The notes beneath the pieces were generated by a model that did no database searches, was not told the origin of the DNA, and was given only the letters and a program-made list of their open reading frames with translations. From Ochrobactrum sp. CM-21-5 (GTDB taxonomy: Bacteria; Pseudomonadota; Alphaproteobacteria; Rhizobiales; Rhizobiaceae): a DNA stretch of 64,000 nucleotides. How positions within the stretch are numbered: position 1 is the first letter of the stretch; each line of letters opens with the position of its first letter. The stretch spans positions 45,610 through 109,609 of the forward strand of contig NZ_JACLZJ010000009.1 of assembly GCF_014253075.1 (NCBI RefSeq), given 5' to 3'. Shown here in pieces: positions 40,920-49,547 of this stretch. The position numbers and the translations under genes are program-made.

Positions 40920-42206
40920 ATGTCCAATGACAGACAGGGCGCGGGTGCGCGCCTTTCACACGAAGAACTCCTGCGGCGCGCGGAGGCTTACCGCGAGCAC
41001 GGCACGCTGGTTAAGGCTGCTGCTGCGCTTGGCATCAAGAAGTCGGCATTCCACGACAGCATCAAGCGGGCGGCAGAGATTGGGTTGTTGGGTCCGTCGC
41101 CGACGTTGCCCGGCTATGCGATCAAAAGCCTGACCGAGACGCCGAACGGCACTTATATGCGCCAGACAAAAGAGGCTGGTCCGGTTTACGAGCCAACGGC
41201 TGGCCTTGCGGTCAAAGGCAAGACGACGCTCGTCAATGCCGAAGGCAGGGTGATCACGCAGCACATTATGGAGCGGGCTGATGTGCAACAGCAGCGCGCC
41301 ATTTTGGATGCAACTGTTGCAGGGCTTAAGGATGTACTGCCTCGTGCGAAGCCCGTCCTCCCGCCTACGCATACTGCGGGTGACCTGCTGAACCAGTATA
41401 CAATTACCGATCATCACTTAGGCGCCCTTGCGTGGAATGAAGAAACCGGGGCGGGCGATTACGATTTGAGGATCGGGGAACAACTAATTCTCGACTGGTT
41501 TGCCGCGGCTATTGCCCAATCTCCTAACGCCAAGCGTGCGGTCTTCGCTCAGTTAGGCGATTTTCTGCACTACGATTCATTCAAGAGTCTGACGCCGGAA
41601 CACGGCCACCTTTTGGACAGCGATAGCCGGTATCCAAAGATGGTGCGCGCCGCAATCCGTATCATCCGCACCGTTGTGAGGATGCTGCTCGAAAAGCACG
41701 AGCAAGTGGACGTAATCATGTGCGATGCAAATCACGATCCAGCCGGGGAGGTGTGGCTTCGTGAATCTTTCGCTGCGTTTTATGAGGATGAGCCCCGCGT
41801 CAACTTCGATACGAACCCGGGAACCTACTCCGTCATTGAGCACGGAAACGTCTCGTTATTCTATCACCACGGCCATCGTCGCGGGACTAAAAACGTGGAT
41901 TCTATCATGGTCGGCAAGTACCGCGAGATCTACGGCCGCACAAAATACAGTTACGCTCACACCGGCCACCGTCATGCTGACGAACTGCGAACGACCGACC
42001 TCATGAAAGTCGAACAGCACGAGACACTAGCCGCTCCAGATGCGTATGGTTCAAACTGGCTTTCTGGCCGCTCCGCCAAAGTCATCACTTACCACAAGAA
42101 CTATGGCGAAGACGGGCGTGTGATCTTGTCGGCCGCCCGGGTAATGGGCGCCGCGCGTATGCCGGTGGCCGCGAATGATAACCAGCCTAAGCGGGCTGCA
42201 GCCTAA
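40920..42206 (+). CDS. HTH plus metallophosphoesterase phage protein
   Basis: 428 aa. N-terminal HTH (HGTLVKAAAALGIKKSAFHD). The C-terminal two-thirds is calcineurin-like: TDHHLGALAW, QLGDFLHYDSF (D), CDANHDP (N-H-D), YHHGHRRG and AHTGHRHAD (H). Such proteins occur in early regions of alphaproteobacterial phages and may process DNA ends or nucleotides. The ribosome site is GAGGAG. First gene of a four-gene rightward operon. Confidence 0.75.
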   Translation: MSNDRQGAGARLSHEELLRRAEAYREHGTLVKAAAALGIKKSAFHDSIKRAAEIGLLGPSPTLPGYAIKSLTETPNGTYMRQTKEAGPVYEPTAGLAVKGKTTLVNAEGRVITQHIMERADVQQQRAILDATVAGLKDVLPRAKPVLPPTHTAGDLLNQYTITDHHLGALAWNEETGAGDYDLRIGEQLILDWFAAAIAQSPNAKRAVFAQLGDFLHYDSFKSLTPEHGHLLDSDSRYPKMVRAAIRIIRTVVRMLLEKHEQVDVIMCDANHDPAGEVWLRESFAAFYEDEPRVNFDTNPGTYSVIEHGNVSLFYHHGHRRGTKNVDSIMVGKYREIYGRTKYSYAHTGHRHADELRTTDLMKVEQHETLAAPDAYGSNWLSGRSAKVITYHKNYGEDGRVILSAARVMGAARMPVAANDNQPKRAAA

Positions 42207-42258
42207 CCACCGCGCCGCCCACCAAGCGGCGCTTTCACTACAAACACGAGGAGAATAC

Positions 42259-42699
42259 ATGCTTGAAGAAGCAGAAGACCGCTCCGCGCGAGCAGCTGTT
42301 GAAGGACGGCAGATGAGGGCCGGTGGGGCAGTTATAAGTTTCCTGCCAAAACATTATAACGACAGCCGCAAGCCTCTCGTCATCATCGAAAGCCCATATA
42401 GCGGCGAAGTTGCGCGCAACACCGAATATGCCCGCGCCTGCCTTCTGGACAGTTTGCGTCGGGGCGAGGCACCGATTGCAAGCCACTTGCTGCATACGCA
42501 AGTTCTGGATGATATGCGGCCTGATGAGCGAGAACTCGGCATTGAGGCTGGCCTTGCATGGTATCGGGTGGCGGAGAAGTGCGTCGTCTATGAGGATTGG
42601 GGAACAAGTGGCGGCATGATAACGGGCATCAGGCGGGCTAAGCAGTTTGGCGTGCCGGTTGAGTATCGGCGTCTAGAGACATGGAGGGCAGCGGCATGA
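42259..42699 (+). CDS. DUF7768 nucleoside-deoxyribosyltransferase-like protein
   Basis: 146 aa from ATG 42259 (GAGGAG at 42249). KPLVIIESPYSGEVARNTEY, then RACLLDSLRRGEAPIASHLL and GLAWYRVAEKCVVYEDWG match DUF7768, related to 2-deoxyribosyltransferases. Possible role in nucleotide salvage or modification in phage infection. Stop overlaps the next start. Confidence 0.8.
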   Translation: MLEEAEDRSARAAVEGRQMRAGGAVISFLPKHYNDSRKPLVIIESPYSGEVARNTEYARACLLDSLRRGEAPIASHLLHTQVLDDMRPDERELGIEAGLAWYRVAEKCVVYEDWGTSGGMITGIRRAKQFGVPVEYRRLETWRAAA

Positions 42700-43028
42700 T
42701 CCCCTTCAATGTTGGCGATCAGGTCGTCTGCATCGATGCTAAGGTTGGCTTCGAACAGCTCATCGAGATCAAGGAAGGCGAAGTCTACACCATTTCCTGG
42801 ATAGGCCCGTTCGAGCATTACACGCAGGGCAGTTTCGTTGGTGTTCGCCTCAAAGGCGTTGATCGCGGTATCTGCCCTCAGTTCGGATACGACAATCCTC
42901 CGTTCGCTGCGCGCCGGTTTCGGCCGCTTGTTCGCGATAAGCTGTCGTCAGTTCGTGGACTGCTTGCAGGCGGGCCCGTTACCGAGAAGTTCGAAGAGCC
43001 GAAGCGGAAGGTGAGGGAGGAAGTCTGA
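42696..43028 (+). CDS. Small phage protein, SH3-like fold, 110 aa
   Basis: From ATG 42696 (ATGA overlap). FNVGDQVVCIDAKVGF ... VYTISWIGPFEHY is an SH3-like barrel found in many phage small proteins. Basic C-terminal tail. Function unknown. Confidence 0.65.
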   Translation: MIPFNVGDQVVCIDAKVGFEQLIEIKEGEVYTISWIGPFEHYTQGSFVGVRLKGVDRGICPQFGYDNPPFAARRFRPLVRDKLSSVRGLLAGGPVTEKFEEPKRKVREEV

Positions 43029-43345
43029 TGGTTCCAGATGCGCGAATTGATCGTGAGATTGCTGATTGGGCGCGCGTAGGCGCTGCCATAGAAGGCCAGC
43101 CTGTATATGACCCGCGCGCAGTTACTTCTGACGGCGGCAGCACGAGCTACTACGAGTTACCGCCACAAGCAACCGAACTGAACGACCTGATCGAGTATAA
43201 AGGCATGTCCTTTGCGCTCGGCAACATCTTCAAGGCTTGCTATAGGTTCGGTGAGAAAGACGCGGCCAGCCGAATGTACGATCTGAATAAGATTATATAC
43301 TTCGCGGAGAGGCTTAAGGCTTTGGAGCAAAGGCGGGCAGCCTAA
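43028..43345 (+). CDS. Unknown phage protein, 105 aa
   Basis: Start overlaps the previous stop (TGATG). Contains GKDAASRMYDLNKIIYFAER-like helical end (FGEKDAASRMYDLNKIIYFA) resembling a DUF found in phage nucleotide-metabolism operons next to DUF7768 genes. Role unknown. Confidence 0.65.
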   Translation: MVPDARIDREIADWARVGAAIEGQPVYDPRAVTSDGGSTSYYELPPQATELNDLIEYKGMSFALGNIFKACYRFGEKDAASRMYDLNKIIYFAERLKALEQRRAA

Positions 43346-43350
43346 AAAAA

Positions 43351-43580
43351 GCGCCCCGCAGCGAAAACTGCGCGGGGCATAATAGAAGGTTGTCATATGC
43401 CTGCGTTCAAAATTTTATTCAGACGAGACAAAAAGTAAAGCCCCGACGCTATCGGCAGGCGTCGGGGCCGCGCTTGGCAAATGAAGTGCATGTCCTTGCC
43501 AGCGCTCTATCCGCTGAGCTTCGTACGGACTCAGCGAATAGCTGAAAAATGCCCTGCCGAGGGACGAGTTAGGCAGGGCA
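43351..43580 (+). terminator. Three successive hairpins in a 312-bp gap
   Basis: A GC hairpin at 43351-43377 just after the operon, GCCCCGACGC/GCGTCGGGGC at 43440-43468, and TGCCCTGCC/GGCAGGGCA at 43550-43580. They separate convergent operons. On the minus strand a tRNA D-arm-like AGCTCAGCGGATAGAGC (43506-43522) appears, but no full tRNA folds. Confidence 0.6.
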
Positions 43581-43657
43581 GCATCAACTGCAACCATTTG
43601 CTGACGCGAATTTTTCCAAGAGATTGTATAACGATTTGGCGTCCACGATGTTCCCGC

Positions 43658-43873
43658 CTATTCATTTCGATCCTTACCTGAAATCCCGACAAATAGACCG
43701 CGCGATACATCATTGATCGCTCTGGCTGCCTCGACGGCTGACCAGTCCGATTTTTCAGCTTCTTCGATAAGGTTAACGACGCGCCCGGCAACTGCGGTTT
43801 GGCAATCTATGTTTCTGTCGGGGTATTTTCCCTCGTGCACCGGACCGGATATTTTTCTCGAGCGATTGGGCAT
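43658..43873 (-). CDS. Small phage protein, 71 aa
   Basis: GAGGGAGG ribosome site before ATG 43873. Basic N-terminus (MPNRSRKISG) and a helical core (VVNLIEEAEKSDWSAVEAAR). Last gene of the leftward LexA-linked operon after the SRAP gene. Function unknown. Confidence 0.6.
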   Translation of the reverse strand: MPNRSRKISGPVHEGKYPDRNIDCQTAVAGRVVNLIEEAEKSDWSAVEAARAINDVSRGLFVGISGKDRNE

Positions 43874-43932
43874 GACGGCCTCCCTCGTTGAGATTTGAAG
43901 GTAGGGCGCGTTTTATAAGCTTGTAGTACCGC

Positions 43933-44610
43933 CTAAAACAAACTTGCCTGTTCTTCCTTGTTGTCATTGCTTGGCGTTAGGTCGATCAGATCGGCATCCG
44001 GCAGAGGCTTTTGCATTTCCTTGGCTTCATCCCATGGAGCGCGTAACCAGGTGTCGATCTCTTCCGTAGTGCGGAGGATAACCGGCATTGCCTTCGGGTG
44101 AACGGGTTTCACGACGGCATTCGGTTCGGTCGTGAGAAAGCCGAAGATATCGACCTCGACCGGCCCTTCCTTCTTCTTCCTCACGCCTTTCCAGCTTGTC
44201 CAGATGCCAGCGAAGGCAAACAGCGGCTTTTCCTCATTGAGAGCGAACCAGTGCAGCGGCTTGCGTTTTGTCTTCGGGTCTGGTTCCTGCCCGTATTCGG
44301 AGAAAGACGTGGCCGGCACAACGCAACGGCTTTCGACACCTTGCCATCGCCGCCAGTGTGGCGAGGTGAGGTTCCGGATATTTGTTACTCCGCTATCCGC
44401 TTCGCCCTTCACATACATCGGCGGTGTAGGCATGCCCCAACGGAGCATTGCAAGCTCTGGCTCATCGCCTTTGATGTTTCGCAAAACCGGGGCTGGATAG
44501 TCGGGAAAGATATCCATCTGCGGATCGACACGGTTTGTCAGGTCCGAGAATTTCTTGAACAGGCGGCGCATGGCCTCATGTGCCGTGGTCAGGTTATATA
44601 GATTGCACAT
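43933..44610 (-). CDS. SOS response-associated peptidase (SRAP/HMCES/YedK)
   Basis: 225 aa beginning MCNLYNL; Cys2 is the residue that crosslinks abasic sites in single-stranded DNA. VVPATSFSEYG and HPKAMPVILR contain the conserved Glu and His of the family. Strong GAGGAGGAG site. It protects abasic sites during replication. Downstream of a LexA box through four small coupled genes, so DNA damage is expected to induce it together with the prophage. Confidence 0.92.
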   Translation of the reverse strand: MCNLYNLTTAHEAMRRLFKKFSDLTNRVDPQMDIFPDYPAPVLRNIKGDEPELAMLRWGMPTPPMYVKGEADSGVTNIRNLTSPHWRRWQGVESRCVVPATSFSEYGQEPDPKTKRKPLHWFALNEEKPLFAFAGIWTSWKGVRKKKEGPVEVDIFGFLTTEPNAVVKPVHPKAMPVILRTTEEIDTWLRAPWDEAKEMQKPLPDADLIDLTPSNDNKEEQASLF

Positions 44611-44643
44611 GCGCTCCTCCTCGTTGAGGAGAGAATAGCGCGG

Positions 44644-44829
44644 TTATTTGCGCCGTCCAGCTAATGCATCTTCGCCTTCCTGTTTATGGGCGCGGCAGAA
44701 CCATAGCTGTCCATACGTCGTCTTGTAGCCGAACGATCCCCATTCATTGCAGCCGTTTGAATCGCAGAGATGCACGAATAGGCTCCCGGCCTTCACTACG
44801 TGTGCGTTGTCGTTCTTATATCCGCTCAT
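44644..44829 (-). CDS. Small Cys/His protein, 61 aa
   Basis: Overlaps the preceding gene by ATGA. Pattern CDSNGCNEWGSFGYK ... WFCRAHKQEG gives C-x4-C and C-x2-H, a likely zinc knuckle. Part of the leftward damage-linked operon. Function unknown. Confidence 0.65.
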   Translation of the reverse strand: MSGYKNDNAHVVKAGSLFVHLCDSNGCNEWGSFGYKTTYGQLWFCRAHKQEGEDALAGRRK

Positions 44830-45134
44830 TTGTACCAGTACTTTCCATCATTCCACATATACGGTCGCCGAAATTCCAACCGTTTTGTATCTCGCAATTC
44901 TTCAAACATCCGTTTCACGAGACCTACAACCTCCTCCTTGTTCTCACATACACCATACGGCAACCCCTGAAATGGGCTTCGCGTGCAAACCAAGCCCCAC
45001 TCCCAAGTTCCTGCGCTCGGGCCAAAGTCGCGTCTCATGATACGGCAGAAGCTTCCCCATTCCGTATAAGCAATGAAATCACCGGAACGGGTCTGACCCC
45101 CGATCACTGTTCTTTTCCATTTCAGGATCATCAT
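44826..45134 (-). CDS. Unknown 102-aa aromatic-rich protein
   Basis: Coupled by 4-nt overlaps on both sides. Rich in Trp/Tyr/Phe/Arg (YTEWGSFCRIMRRDFGP, then FRRPYMWNDGKYWYK). No known family. Same operon as SRAP. Confidence 0.6.
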   Translation of the reverse strand: MMILKWKRTVIGGQTRSGDFIAYTEWGSFCRIMRRDFGPSAGTWEWGLVCTRSPFQGLPYGVCENKEEVVGLVKRMFEELRDTKRLEFRRPYMWNDGKYWYK

Positions 45135-45340
45135 TTTTCAGGCAGTCCATAGCTGATGAAGTTACCCGCCTTGTTTCCGCACTTGCTGCAAACAAGCCGT
45201 GGTTCAATCTCTTCGAGCGTTACCCATTCTCCGAACCGAGCGGCCATAAGCGGGGCTGTCCTTTCCAGATAATGCCGACAACGCGCACAGCTAAAGCGCA
45301 CGACGTTTCGCGGGCGCAGTTCTCGCAGCACCGTTCGCAT
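45131..45340 (-). CDS. Zinc-ribbon protein, 69 aa
   Basis: CARCRHYLERTAPL and CSKCGNKAG form a C-x2-C pair of a zinc ribbon; basic N-terminus (LRELRPRNVVRF). The start is 2 nt after the preceding stop. Small zinc-ribbon proteins of this kind are frequent in phage early operons. Confidence 0.65.
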   Translation of the reverse strand: MRTVLRELRPRNVVRFSCARCRHYLERTAPLMAARFGEWVTLEEIEPRLVCSKCGNKAGNFISYGLPEK

Positions 45341-45341
45341 T

Positions 45342-45539
45342 TCATTTCACGAAGATTGTCGGCTTCCAGCCTCGCGCAAAGCCCATCGACATAGCCAGAC
45401 TGGCGTATTCGATCTCCTTCACGAGAAAATCCCGATCCTTGAGAAGTGATTCTATCGCAGCTCGCACATCGCCCTTGTGGTAGGCGAGAACCATTTCAAT
45501 TTCGTCGTCGTAATCATTTTCCTGCGCAACCGCATTCAT
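45342..45539 (-). CDS. LexA-linked small protein A, 65 aa
   Basis: Start at 45539 by GGAG spacing and by alignment with its paralogue at 45943-46128. Shared blocks: MNA, DxEIEx(V)LAYH.GDV.AAIE, LLKDRDFLV(K/R)E(I/V)E. A LexA-type box lies 70 nt upstream, and the upstream DNA is also duplicated. First gene of the operon ending in SRAP. Function unknown. Confidence 0.7.
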   Translation of the reverse strand: MNAVAQENDYDDEIEMVLAYHKGDVRAAIESLLKDRDFLVKEIEYASLAMSMGFARGWKPTIFVK

Positions 45540-45608
45540 TGTTCTGCTCCAGTGAAGCAGACACACGCCACCAAGCATGTCTGTGAGGTTATCGGGCCGC
45601 CTTCCGAT

Positions 45609-45623
45609 GTTCCTAAAATGTTC
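45609..45623 (-). promoter_or_regulatory. LexA (SOS) box GTTC-N7-GTTC
   Basis: GTTCCTAAAATGTTC is the alphaproteobacterial LexA consensus. On the minus strand it lies downstream of a TTGACTCTC-type -35 element and overlaps the probable -10, so LexA would repress the operon 45539 to 43658. Confidence 0.75.
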
Positions 45624-45706
45624 TCATTGGTGACGAGAGTCAATCGCGATCTTGATGCTGTGGAAAGACGGTGGATTGTCTGTGGATTTCCTGTCCTTTG
45701 TCACGC

Positions 45707-45943
45707 TTAACTGACGACGGTCTTCTGCCAAATTCCATCGCCAAAAGGCTTGCCGCCATGCCGACGCATGAAAGCGCTCATGCACTTTTCAGTAGGAAAA
45801 CTGAATACGCAGAAATCAATTCCGGATTTGCGGGCCATGCGGTGAGGCAGGCGAGCGCCGAGCCGATCAGCATCACGATGAACCTCGCGACGGGCAAACT
45901 TCAAAGCATAAGCTTCTGGGAGAGCTACCTGGAACGTTTTCAT
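45707..45943 (-). CDS. Unknown 78-aa basic protein
   Basis: Start overlaps the stop of the gene at 45943-46128 (TAATG). Begins MKTFQVALPEAYALKFARRE, His/Arg-rich. Translated from the second LexA-boxed promoter. No known family. Confidence 0.6.
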   Translation of the reverse strand: MKTFQVALPEAYALKFARREVHRDADRLGARLPHRMARKSGIDFCVFSFPTEKCMSAFMRRHGGKPFGDGIWQKTVVS

Positions 45944-46128
45944 TAGGCTGCCCTCTTAAAGAAGTCGACAAGCTGGCCATGGGTGACAGCGAGTCGTGAA
46001 AGTTCGACTTCGCGAACGAGGAAGTCGCGATCTTTCAAAAGTGCCTCAATGGCGGCATGAACATCGCCACCATGATAAGCGAGAACTTCCTCAATTTCGG
46101 CGTCATAGCATTGGACAAGAGCGTTCAT
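45943..46128 (-). CDS. LexA-linked small protein B, 61 aa
   Basis: Paralogue of the protein at 45342-45539: VLAYHGGDVHAAIEALLKDR against VLAYHKGDVRAAIESLLKDR. AGGAG ribosome site 6 nt before the ATG. A LexA-type box lies 24 nt upstream. The duplicated unit includes promoter and coding sequence, but the downstream genes differ. Confidence 0.7.
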   Translation of the reverse strand: MNALVQCYDAEIEEVLAYHGGDVHAAIEALLKDRDFLVREVELSRLAVTHGQLVDFFKRAA

Positions 46129-46151
46129 AGGTTTCTCCTGTTTCTACAGAT

Positions 46152-46166
46152 GTTCCTATTTTGTTC
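46152..46166 (-). promoter_or_regulatory. Second LexA (SOS) box GTTC-N7-GTTC
   Basis: GTTCCTATTTTGTTC. The surrounding sequence (GATGTTCCTA, then GTTCTCATT and GAGAGTCAAT) repeats that at 45609, showing that the regulatory region was copied together with the gene. Confidence 0.75.
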
Positions 46167-46252
46167 TCATTTAGAATGAGAGTCAATTGAAGTTTTTTTA
46201 GGGGGGGAATCCCGCTAAACTGCCTGCCTATTGGATTTGTGTCCGGGCAAAT

Positions 46253-47395
46253 CTAAGCCAGAAATGAGGCCCAAGCTTGCATCATCTCACGGCGCTTGGC
46301 CAATGCGGTTCCCCGCCGATAAGCCGCCTCTGTCATATCGCGCAAACGATGCGCTAGAGCAGCTTCTGCAATGTCGCGAGGGTAGTCAGTTTCATCGCCC
46401 GCCCAATCACGAAAAGAGGATCGTAGGCCATGCAATGTGGCGTCTCCTGCGCCTGCCGCCCGAAAGACCTTCACCATCGCCGTGTCGCTTATCGGCTTGC
46501 CTTCTTTTTCGCCTTCAAAGACAAGCGCGCCTGTGGCGCGTTGCTTTTGAGACATAAGAATTTCAATCGCCCGATCCGATAGCGGAACCTCATGCGGTCT
46601 TGCCGCTTTCATTCTTTCCGCTGGCACAGTCCATAATTTTTCTGCAAAACTGATTTCATCCCAGACAGCGCCACGGGCCTCATTGGATCGCGTCGCCGTT
46701 AAGGCCAGGAATTCTAGTGCACGTGCCGATACGGCCGACGATTGCCGAAGTTTTTTCATCACCGCCGGCAAGTCCTTGTATGCCAACGCGGCGTGGTGGC
46801 CTTTTGTGAGCTTTTTGCGGGCGGGAAGTAGTTCCTTCAATCCACCGCGCCATGCTGCCGGATTATTGCCGACAAACAGACCTCGAGCCGTTGCATGCTC
46901 AAAAACCAGCGCAATGCGCTGGCGGGTCCGGTCCGCCGTCTCAGGAATCTTTGTCCAAATGGGCTTGAGCACTTCGAGCACGTCATCACGTGTTATCTCG
47001 GCTATCGCCTTATTATGCAATGGAGCTGCGTAAGTTCGAAGTGTCATTGCCCATTGGTCTTGATGCTTCTTGTTTTTTGATGATGCCAGCTTGACATCAA
47101 GTACATCATCCATGACTTCGGCGAATGTCTTCCTATCATGAAGTCGCTCACCGCGAGCAAGCCGATGACGCATTTCGTCGGCTTTCTCCCGCGCCAAGGC
47201 AAGAGAAACGGGCGCGGTTCCTTGTCCGTAGCCGCCAAGGCCGGTTTCGCTCCGGGTACCAGCGCGCTTGTGAATGAATACCCACTGCCGACTTCCGCCC
47301 GCCCTAACGCGCAGATATAATCCGTCACCGTCGGAATAAATACCGGGCTTCGTGAGGGACTTTATCTTCGTTTCCGAAAGCTTATTCCGCGCCAT
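46253..47395 (-). CDS. int: Tyrosine integrase of the helper prophage (P4/DUF4102 type)
   Basis: 380 aa. The N-terminal DUF4102 domain (KLSETKIKSLTKPGIYSDGD, then LYLRVRAGGSRQWVF) precedes the catalytic part: ALTATRSNEARGAVW (Arg), LHGLRSSFRDWAGD (His-Leu-Arg), ALAHRLRD and the nucleophile in TEAAYRRG. It is unlike the satellite integrase in N-terminal domain and box spacing, so the two elements use different sites. Its N-terminus faces the chromosome. Confidence 0.93.
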   Translation of the reverse strand: MARNKLSETKIKSLTKPGIYSDGDGLYLRVRAGGSRQWVFIHKRAGTRSETGLGGYGQGTAPVSLALAREKADEMRHRLARGERLHDRKTFAEVMDDVLDVKLASSKNKKHQDQWAMTLRTYAAPLHNKAIAEITRDDVLEVLKPIWTKIPETADRTRQRIALVFEHATARGLFVGNNPAAWRGGLKELLPARKKLTKGHHAALAYKDLPAVMKKLRQSSAVSARALEFLALTATRSNEARGAVWDEISFAEKLWTVPAERMKAARPHEVPLSDRAIEILMSQKQRATGALVFEGEKEGKPISDTAMVKVFRAAGAGDATLHGLRSSFRDWAGDETDYPRDIAEAALAHRLRDMTEAAYRRGTALAKRREMMQAWASFLA

Positions 47396-47597
47396 ACCCG
47401 TTTCCCGTTGTCATAACTCAGGTATGGAAAATACGTAAAAATAGGTAAAACGCAACAAACTGTTTCAAGAATAACAACAGCTTACCGGAACGGGAGGACA
47501 TTCTCTTCCGCCACTACCTTGATGCGGATTCCCGGGTTGCATACTCCGCGCGGCGAAGAAACCCGGCGCAGTTTTCCAATCGACCATCGGGGCCGGG

Positions 47598-48887
47598 TCA
47601 AATCGGAGTGCGGTAAATATCTTCCCGCGTTTGGGGAACAGGCGATATGCCGCGTTTGCGTTTCGATGCGAGCGTCTGGTTGATCTGTACGGTTCCGCGT
47701 TCGAAAGCCAGCGCGCAGCCGGCAAGGTAGAGTATCCAGAGGCGCGCCTTTCGGTAACCTATTTCTGCTACCGCCTGATCGAAATTCGCATTGAGACGGT
47801 CCGCCCACAGGCGGCAGGTGCGGCCATAATGTTCCCGCAGGTTTTCGACATCATGTACTTCAAAGCCATGCCCCTCCAGATTTTCGATGGTCATGCCCAG
47901 ATGATCGAGTTCGCCACCGGGGAAAATATACTTCACAAGTGCGAGGTGCTCGGCACTTTTGCGTTTGAAGGCCTTTTTGTTTTTCTTCATGCGCCGCGTA
48001 ATCGCGTGATGCAGATAAAGCCCGCCAGGCCGCAAAAGCCGCTTTACCGCTTCGAAGTATGTTTCGTAATTGGCAATGCCGACATGTTCGAACATGCCAA
48101 TGGATGAAATCTTGTCGAACTCACCCTCGAGTTCAGCATAGGATTTGACCTGTATTGTGATCTTATCGTCAAGCCCTGCCGCTTTGATCCGCTGTCTTGC
48201 CAGTTCGGTTTGTGCCTCCGATAGTGAAACGCCGGTTCCGACAACCCCATAATTCTGGGCGGCATAGATGAGAAAGGCGCCCCATCCGCAACCGATATCG
48301 AGAAGCCGGTCACCCGGTTGCAGGCGCAGTTTCCGACAGATCAGTTCAAGTTTGTCTTCTTGGGCCTTGTCGATGCTGTTGGACCAGTCGGTAAAGTATC
48401 CGCATGTGTAGACCATCCGATTGTCCAGGAACAGCTGATAGAATTCGTTCGATACATCATAGTGATGCGTGATCGCTTCCTTGCTCGAGCCGCTCACAAA
48501 CGGAGATTTGCCGCCCGCATGCGTATCCGTTCGTTGTTTTCCAGAGAGGATGAGCGAAGGCACGTCTTTCAGGAGCTGCCATTTAGGCAACGCTTTGATC
48601 CGCTCTTTCAGATGGCCATCAAGCTTTCGGGCAACCAGATCAAAAATCGTTCCGTTCCTGATGTCGACCCGGCCGGAGGTCCAGATATCTATGAGTGAAT
48701 CATAGTTCGGTTTCAGTATCAGCTGTCGCACGACCGATGGATCATTGATCAGAAGCACGGGGCCGTCGAATGTGCCGATCCGCGTGCCGTCCCATAGTTC
48801 TACGGTGAATTGCGGCCTTATGGTTTCCACGACGGTGCGCAGGATGCGCATCACTCTCGGGTCTTCTATCGTCATTCGATGCCTCAT
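47598..48887 (-). CDS. cfa: Cyclopropane-fatty-acyl-phospholipid synthase
   Basis: 429 aa. Methylates unsaturated acyl chains of membrane phospholipids with SAM. N-terminal lipid-binding part (GKSPFVSGSSKEAITHHYDV) with HYDVSNEFYQLFLD, SAM motif LLDIGCGWGAFLIYAAQNYG, and EHVGIANYETYFE. First clear chromosomal gene beyond the prophage. The start at 48887 gives a usual family length. Confidence 0.92.
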   Translation of the reverse strand: MRHRMTIEDPRVMRILRTVVETIRPQFTVELWDGTRIGTFDGPVLLINDPSVVRQLILKPNYDSLIDIWTSGRVDIRNGTIFDLVARKLDGHLKERIKALPKWQLLKDVPSLILSGKQRTDTHAGGKSPFVSGSSKEAITHHYDVSNEFYQLFLDNRMVYTCGYFTDWSNSIDKAQEDKLELICRKLRLQPGDRLLDIGCGWGAFLIYAAQNYGVVGTGVSLSEAQTELARQRIKAAGLDDKITIQVKSYAELEGEFDKISSIGMFEHVGIANYETYFEAVKRLLRPGGLYLHHAITRRMKKNKKAFKRKSAEHLALVKYIFPGGELDHLGMTIENLEGHGFEVHDVENLREHYGRTCRLWADRLNANFDQAVAEIGYRKARLWILYLAGCALAFERGTVQINQTLASKRKRGISPVPQTREDIYRTPI

Positions 48888-49412
48888 GAGTAATGGTCTG
48901 TCTCGGAAAAAGACTTTGCGACCTGCAGCGCCTTTCTATCTTGTATCGTTCCATAGAAGCATCTGACAACAACAACTGTGGATATATTTCGTTCGATTTC
49001 ATTGCTATCGGCTTCAAAAATGACGTGTGAACGGTCTCAAGATCGCTGAAAATTCCAAATTGCGGAAAGTGAAACTGAATAAAATTTCGGTTCTTAATGA
49101 AATAACGTTGAAATCTTAATTAACATGGCCGTTAATATTGCTTAAGCGCTCCAGATTTCTATTTGGTCGTATTATGAAGACACTGCGCCGCGAGATGCTC
49201 CAGATGAGCCTGAGCCAACGTTCCATAACGACGCATGAGAAATCCATGTGCGGATTGAGTGAAAGGTTTGGCGCGGCCGCAGATCAATAAAAAAACAAAA
49301 CTGAAATCAGAGGACGGTTGAGAACAAGTAAGAGCCGGCTCATCGATGTGTACTATTTCAAGGTTCTGAACTGACTGCATCAGTGGCAGGACGTCTTTGT
49401 TGAGGAGGGAAC
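48888..49412. other. 525-bp intergenic region without clear genes
   Basis: AT-richer DNA with poly-A/T tracts around 49080-49140. A short frame at 49173-49289 has no ribosome site and no family features. It should carry the cfa promoter (leftward) and promoters of the ecotin region (rightward). Nothing else seen. Confidence 0.5.
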
Positions 49413-49547
49413 ATGTTTCGACTGGGTGGAAAATATCAACATCTCGTTCATGGCGACGGCTGCGGTTGTTCCAGTCCGGTACTACAACAGGTTTCCCGGC
49501 GTCTGGATATCTTGTCGCGAAGGCATTTCCTCGAATGCCCAGGATAA
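49413..49547 (+). pseudogene. 44-residue Tat-signal-like fragment overlapping the ecotin 5' end
   Basis: Excellent ribosome site (GAGGAGGGA, 49402-49410) before ATG 49413. The peptide contains HGDGCGCSSPVLQQVSRR then LSRRHFLECPG and stops. CGCSSP followed by RR-x-F-L resembles the N-terminus of Tat-exported metal hydrolases, cut off before the hydrophobic part. It is one frame off from ecotin. Probably a remnant that now supplies the translation start region. Confidence 0.4.

Larger units (their letters stand above)
1..47395. mobile_element. HK97-type siphophage prophage (helper), left end outside window
   Basis: Ordered phage late genes are visible: TerL, portal, protease, capsid, connectors, tail tube, tape measure, tail tip, fibres, endolysin and spanins. 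A leftward early-type operon and a P4-type integrase close the right end. The left attachment site, TerS and the main replication and repressor genes must lie before position 1. The right end is approximate: the integrase N-terminus is at 47395 and a chromosomal cfa gene ends at 47598, so the junction lies in 47396-47597. I could not identify the core without the left end. The prophage is interrupted by a 16-kb element at 1865-17910. Confidence 0.9.

Noticed and set aside
43500..43535. Minus-strand tRNA D-arm-like sequence AGCTCAGCGGATAGAGC
   Set aside because: The anticodon and T arms do not fold into a tRNA; the region instead forms a long imperfect hairpin. It may be a tRNA remnant but is not a gene.
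47396..47597. tRNA or tmRNA as the helper attachment site
   Set aside because: No tRNA fold is visible between the integrase and cfa, and the left end of the prophage is outside the window, so the core cannot be named.
49173..49289. Short open frame MKTLRREMLQMSLSQRS after the cfa gene
   Set aside because: No ribosome site and no recognisable family; it lies in an AT-rich intergenic region.
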